The notes below the pieces were generated by a model that was given only the letters and a program-made list of their open reading frames with translations, did no database searches and had not been told where the DNA came from. A stretch of DNA of 64,000 nucleotides from Puffinus mauretanicus (Eukaryota > Chordata > Aves > Procellariiformes > Procellariidae): positions 5,158,001 to 5,222,000 of the forward strand of contig JAJKFH010000948.1 of the NCBI GenBank assembly GCA_023333565.1, given 5' to 3'. Both the position numbers and the translations under genes were made by a program. This document shows, piece by piece, positions 51,331 through 63,463 of this stretch (the first letter of the stretch is position 1; the number at the start of each line of letters is the position of its first letter).

Positions 51331-54300
51331 GAATAATGATGGGCACCAGCCCTGCACCCCAAAAATGGCCACTTTCCCTATTGGTTATTAAAGGAATCTC
51401 AGAAGACTTGCTCGGATGCTTTTATTATCAATACCTTGTATAAAGTTAGATGAATCCCAACCCCAATTTCTATTTTGCTGCTGTTTGAACTGCATAGGAA
51501 TTAAGGCACTTGAAAGCCTTAGCGGCTTTGATATCTTATAAGCTCAAATCTTATTGAAAATAATTTCTGAGACATAAAGCTCCTTTTTACAGTCCTCCCA
51601 ATATTTCTAATGTACAATCATTTTTTACCAAATCACTGTACAAATCATTATTAACCATTTCAGTAATGAAAGAGAAAGACAGCTTTCTTTCACCCTAGCC
51701 TTAAGAATAGTTACACCCCAATATCTATAAGGTTGTGTCACTTCCTCACTAGAAACGGTTACATAACTAATTCCTCTTAAAGAAAAACACCTTTGTGTTA
51801 AAGCCCTCGCTGGAATGCTTAAATTCTCATTCTATGCACTTGTCTTTTAATACCTATTCACATGAATAAAATCACTCATTCAGTTAACTTTTTTGAGGTA
51901 GCGACTTATTACTGTGCTGAAATTCTTTACTAGCAGTATGGTTACTTTATATAATACCCCCCACAATACCCTTTTGAGATTTTTGACATTGGTACTATTC
52001 CTCGAAGGTGCTTTAAGTACAGAATAACACAAAGAAAAATGTGAGAACAACATAAGACAAACAGAGGCAGAGGCTTTTTCCTAAAAGCAAAATAAAAATC
52101 CCTTGAGAACTGAACTGACATTTACAGGAACATAATTTTTGGCAGTATTACCTCTGAGTAAAACTGTCCAACTTCCTATTATAAAAATCAGCTTTCACTT
52201 GCATATTGCAGCCGACTTTTAACTATATAGTATTATAATATTTCATGCTGTGTATCTGCCTCAGACTAAATTTCATTGGATTTTTCTAAATTTCTATCAA
52301 AAAAATTTAAGACCCTAAAATGACTGGTTTAGAGGATGACACTGTTGATGACTAAATAAACCAGAAGAATCCCATCCCTAGTTGCTGTTTTGTCACTGAA
52401 ACCAGTAAGAATTTAGGTGTCTATTCCTCACAGGAATTTAAGATCTGGTTCTATGTGATGTAAAATCTCAAGGACTAATGAAAGTCCCTACTGTAACCAC
52501 TTCCAGAAATGAAGCTAATAAAAAAGCAACTGTTCCACTATAGTAAAAAATTTGGTAAAGGAGAAGAGACTGCATTTGAGATGTGTTTTTCCAACTTGTA
52601 AGCATAAGCCTAAATCTGGCCTCATTAAAAGCTTTTTTGTACAAGATGTGAAGAGCACTCTTTATTTGGCAAAAAAAATAATGTTAATATTTTCTTCTCA
52701 GCATTTCTTATTACCCAGCTAGCCAGACTGCACATGCTTTATCATCCCAGAGCCCACAAGCGTGCTCCAAACCAGGATCACAAGATGAAGCCAAGAGTTT
52801 CCTTACAAAATCCATTCACAGGTGGGGCCTGATTGCCCGTGGGCACTGCAGGAAAGTGACCCTGTCACCATACTTTCTCTAGAAGCCAGTAGCAGGAATA
52901 AGGGAAGAGAGCAGAAAAGAGACACTGATAGGAAATTGTGACAAAGAGAGTAAGACAACTGGAAAGTAGGAGTGAATTAAAGACTGAGTCAGAAGACTTG
53001 ATCTAAAAATCAAGAGGTTGAACTAAGATAGATGAAAGAGACAAAGGTGAGCATGAAGAACTGAAGAAGAGGGCTCACCAGTGATGCTGAAACGCAAAGC
53101 CAGGAAAGACATGAGCTGCCTCCATGGAAACTGCAGGCAACAGCCTCTAAACATTAGCTACAGAGCAAGGCCAGACCAACTGGACAAGGAGCCCAGAGTT
53201 AAGTGGAACAGGCTGTTTACAGAGAGTATGAAGTACTACAGATTCTGAGAGTGAGCCCATCAGTAGGTAAGAACAAGAGGATCCAGACTAGGAAAAGGCT
53301 GGGGAAAAGGAACCTGAGCAGGTAGAAAGAATTAGGCTATCCGGAAAAAAGATGGCGGAGTCTTTTGCGAAGAAATCCCATTTTAAAGATGTCTACTAGT
53401 GATACATTCTTCTTTTACTGGGTGCCTATCTTTTATATACAGAGGACTACCTACTATTAAGTGTTCTGAAGAACAATATGCTTATCACCTCAGATTGGTC
53501 ACTCATAATTACTGCATACATTAATCCTGAAATATCTCACAAATTGGTTACACAAAATATTTGTATATTTTTATCTTTAGTATCTCTGAGCTTCAATTCA
53601 CACTCTCTAAGAACTGGTTTAAAACACAGCACACCTCAGTCTAATAGAAGTATTAATTCACTAAGACTGGTGAAAATGTTATTGTGAGGCATAACACCCC
53701 CACCCCCAATTACTAATTCTTTATTCAAAGTGGTGTTTGAATATCAGGAAAACTGAAGAAAAAAACAGTGTTGAACAGTGCTCAAGTGAAATCCTTGTAT
53801 CATATGTATGGTATCAGACAGGCAGCCTGAGAAAAGTATAGTCCATAGCCATATAATTAAAACCTGTTTGATATTGTACAATGGATTTAAAAGAACACAT
53901 TAAGGTTGTACAAGCAAACTTAACCCTGGCATGTTCTAAAGCTTTGAGTGCAGCTTTATCAATATTCTTTATATATAATATGTGTGGAAGACATAAAAAA
54001 GACATTCCATTTTATTTCATTCAGACTTGAGTCACTCCAGTTTTGGGCAAGGGTTCTATGCGTGATGCTTCCCATTATTCTACTTAAGCTAGAAGGTTTT
54101 CATGAAATATTTGCTTTGGATCTCAGTGAAATACATTTTCAAATTCTCTAACATTCTCCAGTCAAATAATTTGCTTTTATAGGCAAACAAAAGAAGCTAA
54201 GCTCCTTCTTGAAACTGTTCAGCATCTGTTATTTTCCTATTAGGAAACAGCCCCAAACCTTCACTATTTAGATTACCAGAAACTGTCTCTTGTTTTTAAG

Positions 54301-54384
54301 AATTAGTTTATTCTCAGTTATTTGTTGTGATGCTGACATTGTCTTTTTCTTCAACTAGCTTTCTCTCTTTCTCATGCTGAATTC
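51331..54384. other. Unannotated stretch with a purine-rich section
   Basis: No gene recognised. From about 52870 to 53370 the plus strand is strongly purine-biased and richer in GC than its flanks, ending with a CpG-bearing 'aagatggcggagtc' segment. It has no long open frame and matches no repeat I know. Confidence 0.4.
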
Positions 54385-54610
54385 CACTCTCTCTGTGTAT
54401 TTATGGATAGCAATGTTATTCTTCTGAACCTTCATTTGGATAGATTCAATAAGTCAGGTTCCTTTAGACCCATCATAAAAGAGCCTCTCCATTCTGTAAT
54501 CCTTATCCCTCATACCCATTGTTTGACAATTCTGTCTGAATAAATGTCTTTCAAACCTGGGTCTTGAGAATTGTAATAGTAAATATAAATATTATATTCT
54601 TTCTTTACAG
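54385..54610 (-). mobile_element. Possible ancient CR1-like fragment, minus strand
   Basis: In order: 'cataaaagagcctctccatt' (54473), 'tgaataaatgtctttcaaac' (54537), 'ctgggtcttgagaattg' (54557). The order fits the inverted CR1 3' region (loop of 'ctcataggagaggtgctcca' and 'cccagaactgga' blocks). Weak evidence. Confidence 0.4.
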
Positions 54611-55416
54611 TGGCACAGCTTCAGTGAGAAGGAGAGACAATGTCCTCCCACAGGACAGCAGATTTTAACTTACTGTGGAAGATAATGTCTTGAGTCTGCA
54701 GGTTTCTCACAGTACAAGTGCTTTGCCCTTGCCACAAATCCCCTTCCACTCACTCTATCCCCTGCCAGCTTTTCCATAAAGACCTGGGCAAAGAATAAAC
54801 AGTTTTGAAAGAAGGTGGCTGCTACTATGCTTCATTTAGCACTCTGTATCACAGGCCCAATACTATTTTTATGAGTCAGATTTGTTCTGAGATCATGGGC
54901 CAGATCAGGCCCATCAAAGGTCTGAGATTAAAAAAAAAAAAAAAAAAGAAAGAAAGAAAAAAGACAAACAAAAAAACCCTGAGTCCTAAATAGCAATCAG
55001 ACCTCAGGAGAAAAAAGAACTTCCAAGAGCTCCTCCTCCTTCTGCATGTGCTCAGAAGCAGCACTCTGAGCATCCAGAGAGCATTACCATCAAATAGAGA
55101 GGTGCTCAATGAGCAGAGGTTGAGTGAGCATTTCTGAAGTGCAATTTTGGCACTTCAATTCTGCCTACTCTGAGTGATTGAGTTCCTTGATAGTTGGAGC
55201 TGAATTCTGTATGTTTTCATGTTGCATCTCAAAAGCGTGGATATAGAATTTCGGCCCTGCAAGCAGAGCACATATGTGCTTTTCAGCTTTGGGTAATTAC
55301 TTAAGCTGTGGGATAGCTATGTTTGTTTTCAGAATGTTATAAACTAGGCTTTGTACTATTGTCAAGGGAATTCAGTACGTGCCAACCTACAATCTTTTCT
55401 AAGTATCTGAAGTGGA
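54611..55416. other. Unannotated stretch with an A-rich simple repeat
   Basis: An A18 run at 54930-54947 passes into GAAA units to about 54962. No SINE body was recognised upstream, although 'gggccagatcaggcccatc' just before it is a small inverted motif. Confidence 0.4.
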
Positions 55417-55470
55417 TTTTTTTTGGGGGCCTTTTTTTTTGGGCCTTTTTTTGGGCCTTTTTTTTTGTTT
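55417..55470 (+). repeat. T-tract/GGGCC tandem repeat
   Basis: Three T-runs of 7-9 bases, each followed by GGGCC or GGGGGCC, then a further T-run. It is an irregular 12-17 bp unit repeat. Confidence 0.85.
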
Positions 55471-55761
55471 TGTTTCTTTTTGGATTGGACAAATACAGAT
55501 ATTAATCTATTGGCAAGTTAGTCTGTTATGAGAAAAAGTCTAAAACTTTTGATTTGGTTTTTACAAACCTAAGTGCTTGACAAACCAAATGACAGTTCTG
55601 GAACCAGGAGCCAAAATACTGTTATCAGCCAGGTGGAAAAAAAACCTTTCAGAGACTATCTTCCACAGCTTATTGACTAGAAACTATCTGGTCTGACCTC
55701 ACTGCTAAGGAGAAAAACACATACCAGCAGCAAAAGCATTAGATATAACCATCAAGGCCAC

Positions 55762-55805
55762 TATAAACATACACCTATATGTATGTTTATACATACATAT
55801 AGGTG
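55762..55805. repeat. Two overlapping perfect inverted repeats
   Basis: Hairpin 1: TATAAACATACA (55762-55773) with TGTATGTTTATA (55780-55791). Hairpin 2: CACCTATATGTATG (55772-55785) with CATACATATAGGTG (55792-55805), spacer of 6. Both have perfect arms and share bases, so they exclude each other. Confidence 0.95.
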
Positions 55806-58800
55806 AGAGAGACACACATGGTTTTGTAACATCCTGCCAAAACATTCAAAGACGAGCTTGAATCACCATATTCACCAGCTCACAAGAGAGGGCAACAGAT
55901 GATTTTTAAGACCTCTACTCAAACACCGTGCATAAAGGAATGTAAGCCAGATTACCTTTTATGCACCAACTGCTTTCATTCTCTTCAGTGATGCAAAAGC
56001 AGCTGCAAATTCAGTCTGATTAGCTGGTTAGCCGTCTTTACAGCTGCTCTGTGACACTAAGGTGCTGTTAAGCAGCTGGAACTTACTGAAAGTGAATGGG
56101 GCTTTGTATTTCCAGGAGTCACAACCAAGTTAATCAGTGACAGGTGATGTGTTTCCTTAAAAACAAAGAAAGAAAGAAAAAAGCAAGTACAAAATATAAA
56201 TTGACACCAACATTCTAAGTAATTGTAACAAGATCCCCCTTTTCAAAAGGTATGTTTTAAATAAAAAAAGGGAAAAAAATGAGAGTTAACAAGCAAGTTT
56301 TGTGTAATTCTGATGCTTGTAGTCCTCCAAACTAATGAAAAACATTTTCATCCACGACTATGGTCAGGGCTAACAAATAGATAATAAGTAAACCTGTAAG
56401 ATTCTATGCTAATTTCAAAAAGAGTGATGTGCAGAAATGTGTGGACTTAGGAAAATGTAATTACACCAATCCTTCGTTAGGATGATGAATTCTCTTGTAT
56501 AAAGGATTTGACTATCAAGCAATATTTATTCTCTTTTTGACTTTTTCAAAAATTTACAGACAGTGCTTATAGAAACTGAGGGTTAAAAACCTTGCAATAT
56601 TCCACCCATAGGCAAATGTTACATGCTTTTTCTGATGCTAGGAAATCATTTGGTTACTCATTCTCTTTGCATGTGTATGCACATCTTCTGGTGCACGTAT
56701 AAGAAAATCAAATACATAATGGATTCATTAGCAGCATTTTGACCCAGACCTAACAATCACAATTTAATGCATTTTTTTTTACTCTAACAACTTAGGACCG
56801 TGCTATCGGATATGTATTCCTGTGTATTAGACACTACAAAAGTAGGCAACAAAGGGAAAAAGTAGCTGTGTATCAGTGTGATAAAATTTGACATCAACAA
56901 GACAGAGAAGAAGCCACTAAATGGTGAAGCACTTGGGAATGTTTCACTAAAGCAGGAAAACACACAATACAATGAACAGGATAAATAGCCTAGGTATTTG
57001 GTGTCAATTATTGCCATAAACTTGTGTATTCTTTATCCAGTCACATGTCTGGCATTGCTGCCTGATAGTCAGAAAAAAGGTTGATTCATCTGGTGCTCCC
57101 CAAACCTGTTCACATCATCAAGATGCTAGAAAAAAACTTTGACTGATGAAGGACCTCATTGAATAAACATGCTGAAAAATCATGCAAAGTAGATTCCTTA
57201 AGTACCCTCAAGATGTGTGGAAACACAAGAAAGATAGAATTATACAGTTTCTTGGTGTCATACCTACCACAGTAGATAATTTTAACTAGCCTAATAAGGT
57301 ATACTTCCATTAGTCCCTTAGCAAATTACTTTGTACTACATTGCCGACAGAGATGTCAATTGGTAAGAGCATCCATGTAGTACAACATCACAGATGATGA
57401 TATATCAGCTGTCTGCAGCAAGAAGCAATCATTGCACAGTGATTAGAAAACAGAATAATGTCCCTGTTCATGATGGTGCCTCAGTCAGAAGGGATGACAA
57501 CCATTAGTTGCTGTGCTGCTACAGGACATTTGGCAGTAATGACTGCATAGAACATCAGTAAGAAACCAGCTGCATGAATGAGTGGTTGTGTCAGCGCTTG
57601 ATTTATTTTTTTTAAACACTCTTGCATGGCAGCACAGGAATGCCTGAAGAAACAAGTGTCAGGAGGAAGGGATGGTAGATAAGAAACCCAGAAACAAAAT
57701 GAAGCACAGTCTTGAAGATATAAAGATCAAGACAAGCCAGATAGATAGGCAAAGGTCTCAAAGATGGAAAGGTCACTGAAGTGCAGAAGCCTAAAACTGG
57801 CAAGGAAGAAGTGCACTAACAGCTTATGGGAGAGTCACTGCCTTTTTTGAAGCCAATCAAAATCATTGCCAAACATCTGGCACCTGACGTTAAACTTTAC
57901 CTAGTGACTGACTAATAACACATGGGTTTCTCCATCAGGGAATTGTTCATAAAAGACATAGCTGTCTTGGCAATATTCAAGTTTAAAGTAGACATGTCCA
58001 TGAAATAAGCTCAAAAAAGAATAACCTGGAAAAAGGGACAATAGAAAAAAATAAACAGATAAACAAAGTCTGCAAGGCTGAGGACTCAGAAGCATACTGG
58101 TTGCTCCTGGTGGACATATTTTCCTACAGAATTATATACTGGGGATTCAAACTGTTTCTAAATGACCCTGGCCTGGAGATGCTGTTTGTTTCCCAAACAC
58201 AGCTGGACTGAATAGACACGACCTTTTCACCCTTGAGGCAAATAAAGCAGCTGATATTGGTTTTTTGTTTGTTTTGTTTTGTTTTTCTTTTGCATTCTAC
58301 ATAATAAAAAACTACAAACTGCTCCCTTTCCAGAAATACTTTGCATTTTATTACACTCAACCTATACGGTTCTTTTGAGACTGATACTGACTGGTTTTAA
58401 ACTTCCTGTATGTGTGGTATTTTTCGACTTTTTTTTTTTCTTGTTTTTTTTTCTTGCATTTTCATTTCCAAGGCACTCCCTTATTATCCAGCAAAGTCTA
58501 GTATTTCTGGTTAAAAGCAGTTTCTGACAAGATCCATTGCTGGCTTGGAGTCACTTCATGTGACTCTTCTGTAAATAAGTGGGCCAGCTGAAAAGATTAA
58601 CAAAGTAATTTGACAGACATTTGTTATGATCTGACAGGTATTGTGAGGAGTGCAAACAGTCTACTGGCTTAAAAGTACATAATGCCAATATATCACACTG
58701 AAAACCAAACAAAAACCCTCAACCTATTAAATACAATTATTGGTTGTTCTAAGAAGTCTAAATGGACAGGTCAGGCTTTCACTAATTTTGTGACTGACGA

Positions 58801-60679
58801 TTATTCATTTTCTTATAATTACCTGAAGGCTGTATCTAAAGTGGATTGTTTTTTGAGTAATTGCTCTGGGGGAAAAAAATTCATGGTTAGAATGGGGAGA
58901 TACTTCTTACATATCTTTTACATTGGTTCTGTCATTTATCTGGAGTACAGTACCTATGGTCACAATTCACAATCTGTACTACCCGAGTTATACATGAGAT
59001 TGGGGAGACTTACTGATGAGGAAGAGCATCACTAGTATTTACGTAACTGTTTGTTCAGAAAGGTTTAAATAACACAAAATGTTCATTTAAACAGAATGTT
59101 AAGGCACTGGCAAATCCAAAGCATGCAAATACCACTTAATTTTTAACCACTGGTTGCTAAGTTTCATTTATGCCTGAGTGGCCATTGACTTAATTACAAT
59201 ATTATAAACTCATAAGTAGTCCTTGTTCAGAAAAGGCATTGGGACATGCCCTCAAGAATGTGTTGCTAAACATAAGGTTGCTTAGCCTGTGAAGCCTCAG
59301 CAGAAAAGCCATTAATTTGTGAAAATGGGGCTCAGTTTGCAATTATTCTGTCTTTCTTGATAAAGGTGACTTCCTTGAGACTCCTCTATCTTCATAATGT
59401 GCCTCAATCCAGTCATTATAATAATGCATTTCCAAATTGAAAGGATGTTGAATTCTCAACTAAGCTCCTGGATTTGTAATCAAATACATTCTGATCCACT
59501 GGCTTAAGAGCATCTTGGTAGGATGCTGTGTAGATGAATTATGAAAAGGGAAAGTCTACTAATGGATGAAGCATGATTTAGATTTAATCATTTGTGAGTG
59601 TGGTATAAGTTTGGGAAAAAATGGCTCATTTGTTTTTTTGTGCTCAGGATATAATGTAATGTGTTAGTGTAGACATTTAAAACTGAAATTCTTCTGCATT
59701 ACCTTTAAAGGAGAAAAGGACGAGCCCTGTGAAAAATGTCACAATGTAATCTCTAGCTGTTTTCCTACTGAAATATATGAATTTAAAATAGTGTGAATTA
59801 CATTGCTAAACATACACTTGAACATTGTTTGAAGACACTGTTTTGGCTGCAGCAAACTTGCTAATCTAGTTTTAAAGACTAGTAGAAACATATTTCTAGT
59901 TTCAGAAGGTAGCTTCACACTGCTCAGGCAAACCAGAGTCATTTACAATCAGATTTTCAACCAACTCTCTTTCTGCTTAGTATAAGAGCATTCAAAACCT
60001 ACTGAGTCCAGTTCACACTGGAACAAAACAAAGAGATGGATTTTCCACCTGCAACATAAAAAGAAAATTTTGTGAAGCACAAGTAATGAGAAATGGCATT
60101 ATATGATTGCACTTGAGTAAGAAACAGCATGGGTAGCACATGGCTGGCATGTGTAAAACGTGAAAAGGAGTCAGCTGGTCTGCAAGCGTGAGTCAAAAAC
60201 TATTCTAGGCTTTGTAACCCATTAGCAAATTAATATAATGACAGATAAAAAGTCAGAAAAGCTGAACTTTCATTTCAGTGCCTGAAAAATTTGATTCTGT
60301 GACTTTATTTTTTGCTAGCAGTATGCCATTATTGTGTTTTTCTCTTTTCCATTCTGCCCAATGATACCTGAGTGTTAACTAAGTATTGAGTCAAATTCAT
60401 GACTGATGAAACTAAGGACCAACATGACAAGGCAGATCTTGGAAGGAAATCCTACAAAAAACATATTTAAGTTACAAAGTCAAGGCCCTCCAAACTTCAT
60501 TTAAAAAGTCCACGATAAATCTTAAGTGTTCCTTTTTCTTGTGATATTCATGGTAGATACATAAAACAAGTGGTAGATACATTTTCTGTTACTGAATTTT
60601 AACATGTCAAACAGAAGATTTAAATTTAGCCTCTAAACTAAGCAAACACAAGACTGTGTCTGCTAAGTTATGTGACAAA
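55806..60679. other. Unannotated AT-rich stretch
   Basis: About 4.9 kb with short simple repeats only: GAAA-like near 56165-56180, GTTTT-like near 58261-58286 and T-runs at 58430-58452. No gene recognised. Confidence 0.4.
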
Positions 60680-61320
60680 GCTCCTGGATACCCACAAAGA
60701 CACATAGAGAGACAACAGCAGGAGGGGGAGCCCTAATAATCCCCTGCCAGGCGACCCCCTGGCCCATCACAGGGGCCATCAGACCAGCAAAGGCCCAGAG
60801 GAGCACAGCAACACACAGTGGCAGGTAGGAACCCGAAGGAAGATCTCCTGAGGAACAACAACCTTGTCCAGGCCCTTCCTCAGCCTGTCCCAGTGGAACT
60901 ATTGGCCCCAGTCCAGGTGCGAAACCCATCCCATGAGCCATGGGGAGCAGCTGTCCAGTCACTTTTTGGACTAAGGGGAGTTGCTGCCTAGGGGTAGGGT
61001 ATATTACGGGGTGCAGGGCAAAAGCAGTTTGAGATTGCACAGGACTTATGGGATATTTAGGGGAGGAACCAAAGACAGAACAAGGGAGGGGGTTAGGTGA
61101 TTAGTGAAGAAACAAGAGTGGGGAAATACAGGAATAAGGGGATGAAAAGGCCTGGTGGCACATAGATAGTTAGCTGGTCAGTACACTTGCCTGGCCATGC
61201 CCTTCATGTGACCAGCACAGTCTGTCCTGTCTTCTTATCAAATTCCTTTCTAACTCTTTCCTTGGTGAGGGGTGTCTATGCTGTGTGCACATGTATGCAT
61301 GTATGGGGTGTGAGTGCAGC

Positions 61321-61341
61321 AACTGAGGTCAGACCTCAGTT
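61321..61341. repeat. Perfect palindrome, 10-bp arms
   Basis: AACTGAGGTC, a single A, then GACCTCAGTT. It lies inside the GC-rich block. Confidence 0.95.
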
Positions 61342-61360
61342 GGGTGGGAGGGCCCCTGTG

Positions 61361-61576
61361 GTGCCAGCAACTGGAGCGAGTGTGGGTGTGTGATGGCTAA
61401 TGAAGGTCAACCTGGATGACCTGGGAGCAAAGGGGGGTTGAGTGGGTCTCTAAGGGCAGCTCTGGGTGTGAAAGCACCTGCATATCTCTAGGGGCGAGAG
61501 CACAGTGGGGTCGGCCTTTGGGACCAGGGGAGTCCTGGCCAGCTGGGTGTGTGAGGGTCTGTGCCAGCAACTGGAG
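61361..61576 (+). repeat. Direct repeat of 16 bp, 200 bp apart
   Basis: GTGCCAGCAACTGGAG occurs at 61361-61376 and 61561-61576. A related 'gtgccagcacctgg' follows near 61610, pointing to old internal duplication. Confidence 0.9.
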
Positions 61577-62030
61577 TAGGTCTCTGCCCTCAGGGGCTCG
61601 TATGTCCAGGTGCCAGCACCTGGGGAGGCTGGGATCCCAGGCCCAGATAGTAGGCAGACTGAGCGTCTGAGCCCAGCTCCTGCGGGGATCTACCTTGTAC
61701 GTATGTATATATATATTCTCACTAGCACACCTCCATCCTGCCCAGCCAGAGAGGCAAGTAGGATGAGGCCATTAGTGCTGTCTGCGTCCATGTGGGTGCT
61801 CTGAGAGTCTGTCTGTGATCTGTGTGGCCGGCCATATGTATCTGTATATATGTACTGTATATGTGTACTTTTGTGTGTGTGCTTGCTGGGAACACATCTT
61901 CAGCCTTGTTACTGGTTGCACCCCTCTCAGGCTGTTGGATCTGGCGTGATATGTTTTCCTCTATCAGCACCAACTGGTACGGTGTGGAAAAGGAATGGTT
62001 TCTGGAACATAGGCTAGCACAATCATAAGT

Positions 62031-63232
62031 ATATATTGATTCAATATTCAAGACTTGTTGAATGTTATTTTATATTAGACAAAAATCAACATGTCTGTGG
62101 TACATAATGACTATCTCACTATGATATTAATTCCATGAGAGAAACTATGTATGATGGAAACAACATACTTTACTTTGTGAGACAGCAACACTGGAATATA
62201 TACAACAACAAAGAAAAAAACTGCTCGTTTATAGATATACTGTAAGGTGTATTTACAAGTTGATGTGTACCACACTACTGTTTAGAGGAAGCATCCAAAG
62301 CAAATCTCAGCATGAAAATACATAAGTGTCCATGCACTGGATAAATGTTTGCTTCCAAGTGATAATCACACCAATAAAAGTATCTTTCTATTTCTTTCAT
62401 AGAATTAGAATAACTGAAATTTGCAGATGATAAAAATATCATTGATAAGAGAAGATATTTCAATTTTACAGACAGACAGCAGAAGAAATCTTTACATTAA
62501 TTGAACTTGACAAAGTTTCTATCAGCATTCTTACATAAAGGCAAAGAGAGAGGGAAAACAGCTACTGAAAGGCTCCTTAAAAGAGCTTTTTAAAATCTCA
62601 TTGAAAAAAGAAAAGCTACATAATTTATGTGAAAAATGTGAGGAAAGTTATCACAGGTGAGCAAAAAAACCCAAAGACAATAGCAAGGAAACCCAAAGTA
62701 GTAGTTCTTTCCTTTTAAGTTATAAGTAATTCACATTCAAACAATAAAACTTGGCAACTGTTATGATCTTCAATATTTCCAAGTCAGTGACTAATAAGAA
62801 AAAAATATTTTTTGTTCTATTTTCTTCTATTTTTTGTCTTCTATTATTCTTCTTTTTCAGTCTTCTGTAACGTTCTGATTTCTGTGCAGAGTCAAAACTT
62901 TTTACTACCTCTTATTAACTAATTTTGCTTCAGAGAACAAACTCTAGATTAGGCAGGAGATCGTAACAGATAACAGTGAAAATATCCCTGTGAAAAACTG
63001 TTAGAGAGGAGGAGAACTAAACCCTTCAGAGCTGCTTCTTGAGTAGAAAGGTCTGAAACTGCCACAGATTAATGAAAGGGAATCCTGATACTGAATTATA
63101 ATGTTTTTATAACAGCATTTCACTGAGGCACAACCAGTGTCTTGAAATACTGCAATGCAGCATGTGACTGTCCTTCAAGCTGTTTGTCTTTCACTATCTT
63201 ATCCCCCGCAACGTGTCCCACGCATTTCTTAC
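62031..63232. other. Unannotated AT-rich stretch
   Basis: No gene or repeat recognised. There is a TTCTATT/TCTTCT-rich patch near 62815-62865. Confidence 0.4.
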
Positions 63233-63463
63233 TCCCGAGGAGAAATGCGAGCTTCCCTTCACCCACCCCTGTTGCCACCGGAAGCTTTGAGATGAATGAG
63301 GGGAGGCGGATGGTAGCAGCGCCGCCCTTTTGGTTCACATTCTCCACTGCATGAGCTTTTGTGTCAGACACTCCACAGTTAACTCCTGCAATAGCATTTT
63401 CCTTAGCCTTGTCTACTTTACCATTTTTAGAATGCTCTCCAAGTTTCCTCACCAACATCACAA
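63233..63463 (-). CDS. Candidate coding exon of an unidentified gene
   Basis: A minus-strand frame stays open from 63605 to 63120. Its upstream part is hydrophobic, low-quality sequence. From about 63463 it becomes rich in Lys, Ala, Gly and Val (for example KVDKAKENAIAGVN, RLPSFISKLPVATG). That change coincides with a plausible acceptor: a pyrimidine-rich 'cttctctgtattcag' ends just before 63463. A consensus-like donor, GGA|GTAAGA, follows at 63233, giving a 231-bp exon (77 codons). Unlike the rest of the window the segment has many CpGs (63206-63327), typical of exons or CpG-protected DNA. Alternatively it runs to the stop at 63120 as a last exon. I do not recognise the protein. A chance open frame or a decayed retrocopy is possible. 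Confidence 0.3.

Larger units (their letters stand above)
60680..62030 (+). mobile_element. GC/TG-rich block, probably LTR-retroelement derived
   Basis: Composition changes sharply from AT-rich to G-rich. The block carries several purine-rich tracts (for example 'gaacaagggagggggttagg' at 61078), a 16-base direct repeat (61361-61376 and 61561-61576) and a palindrome at 61321-61341. From 61690 on there are TATG/TGTG-rich stretches. The style resembles avian ERV LTR and adjoining sequence that I remember, including 'gcccttcatgtgaccagcac', but I cannot fix LTR ends, TSD or class. A 125-codon minus-strand open frame (60663-61040) has no recognisable domain. A GC-rich unique region or exonised element remains possible. 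Confidence 0.45.

Noticed and set aside
54930..54962. SINE tail (A18 followed by GAAA units)
   Set aside because: No tRNA- or 5S-like head could be seen in the 300 bases upstream, and birds have few SINEs; treated as a simple repeat.
60663..61040. 125-codon minus-strand open frame as a retroviral gene remnant
   Set aside because: The translation is Pro/Gly/Leu-rich without any gag, pol, env or other motif; it is best explained by the GC-rich composition.
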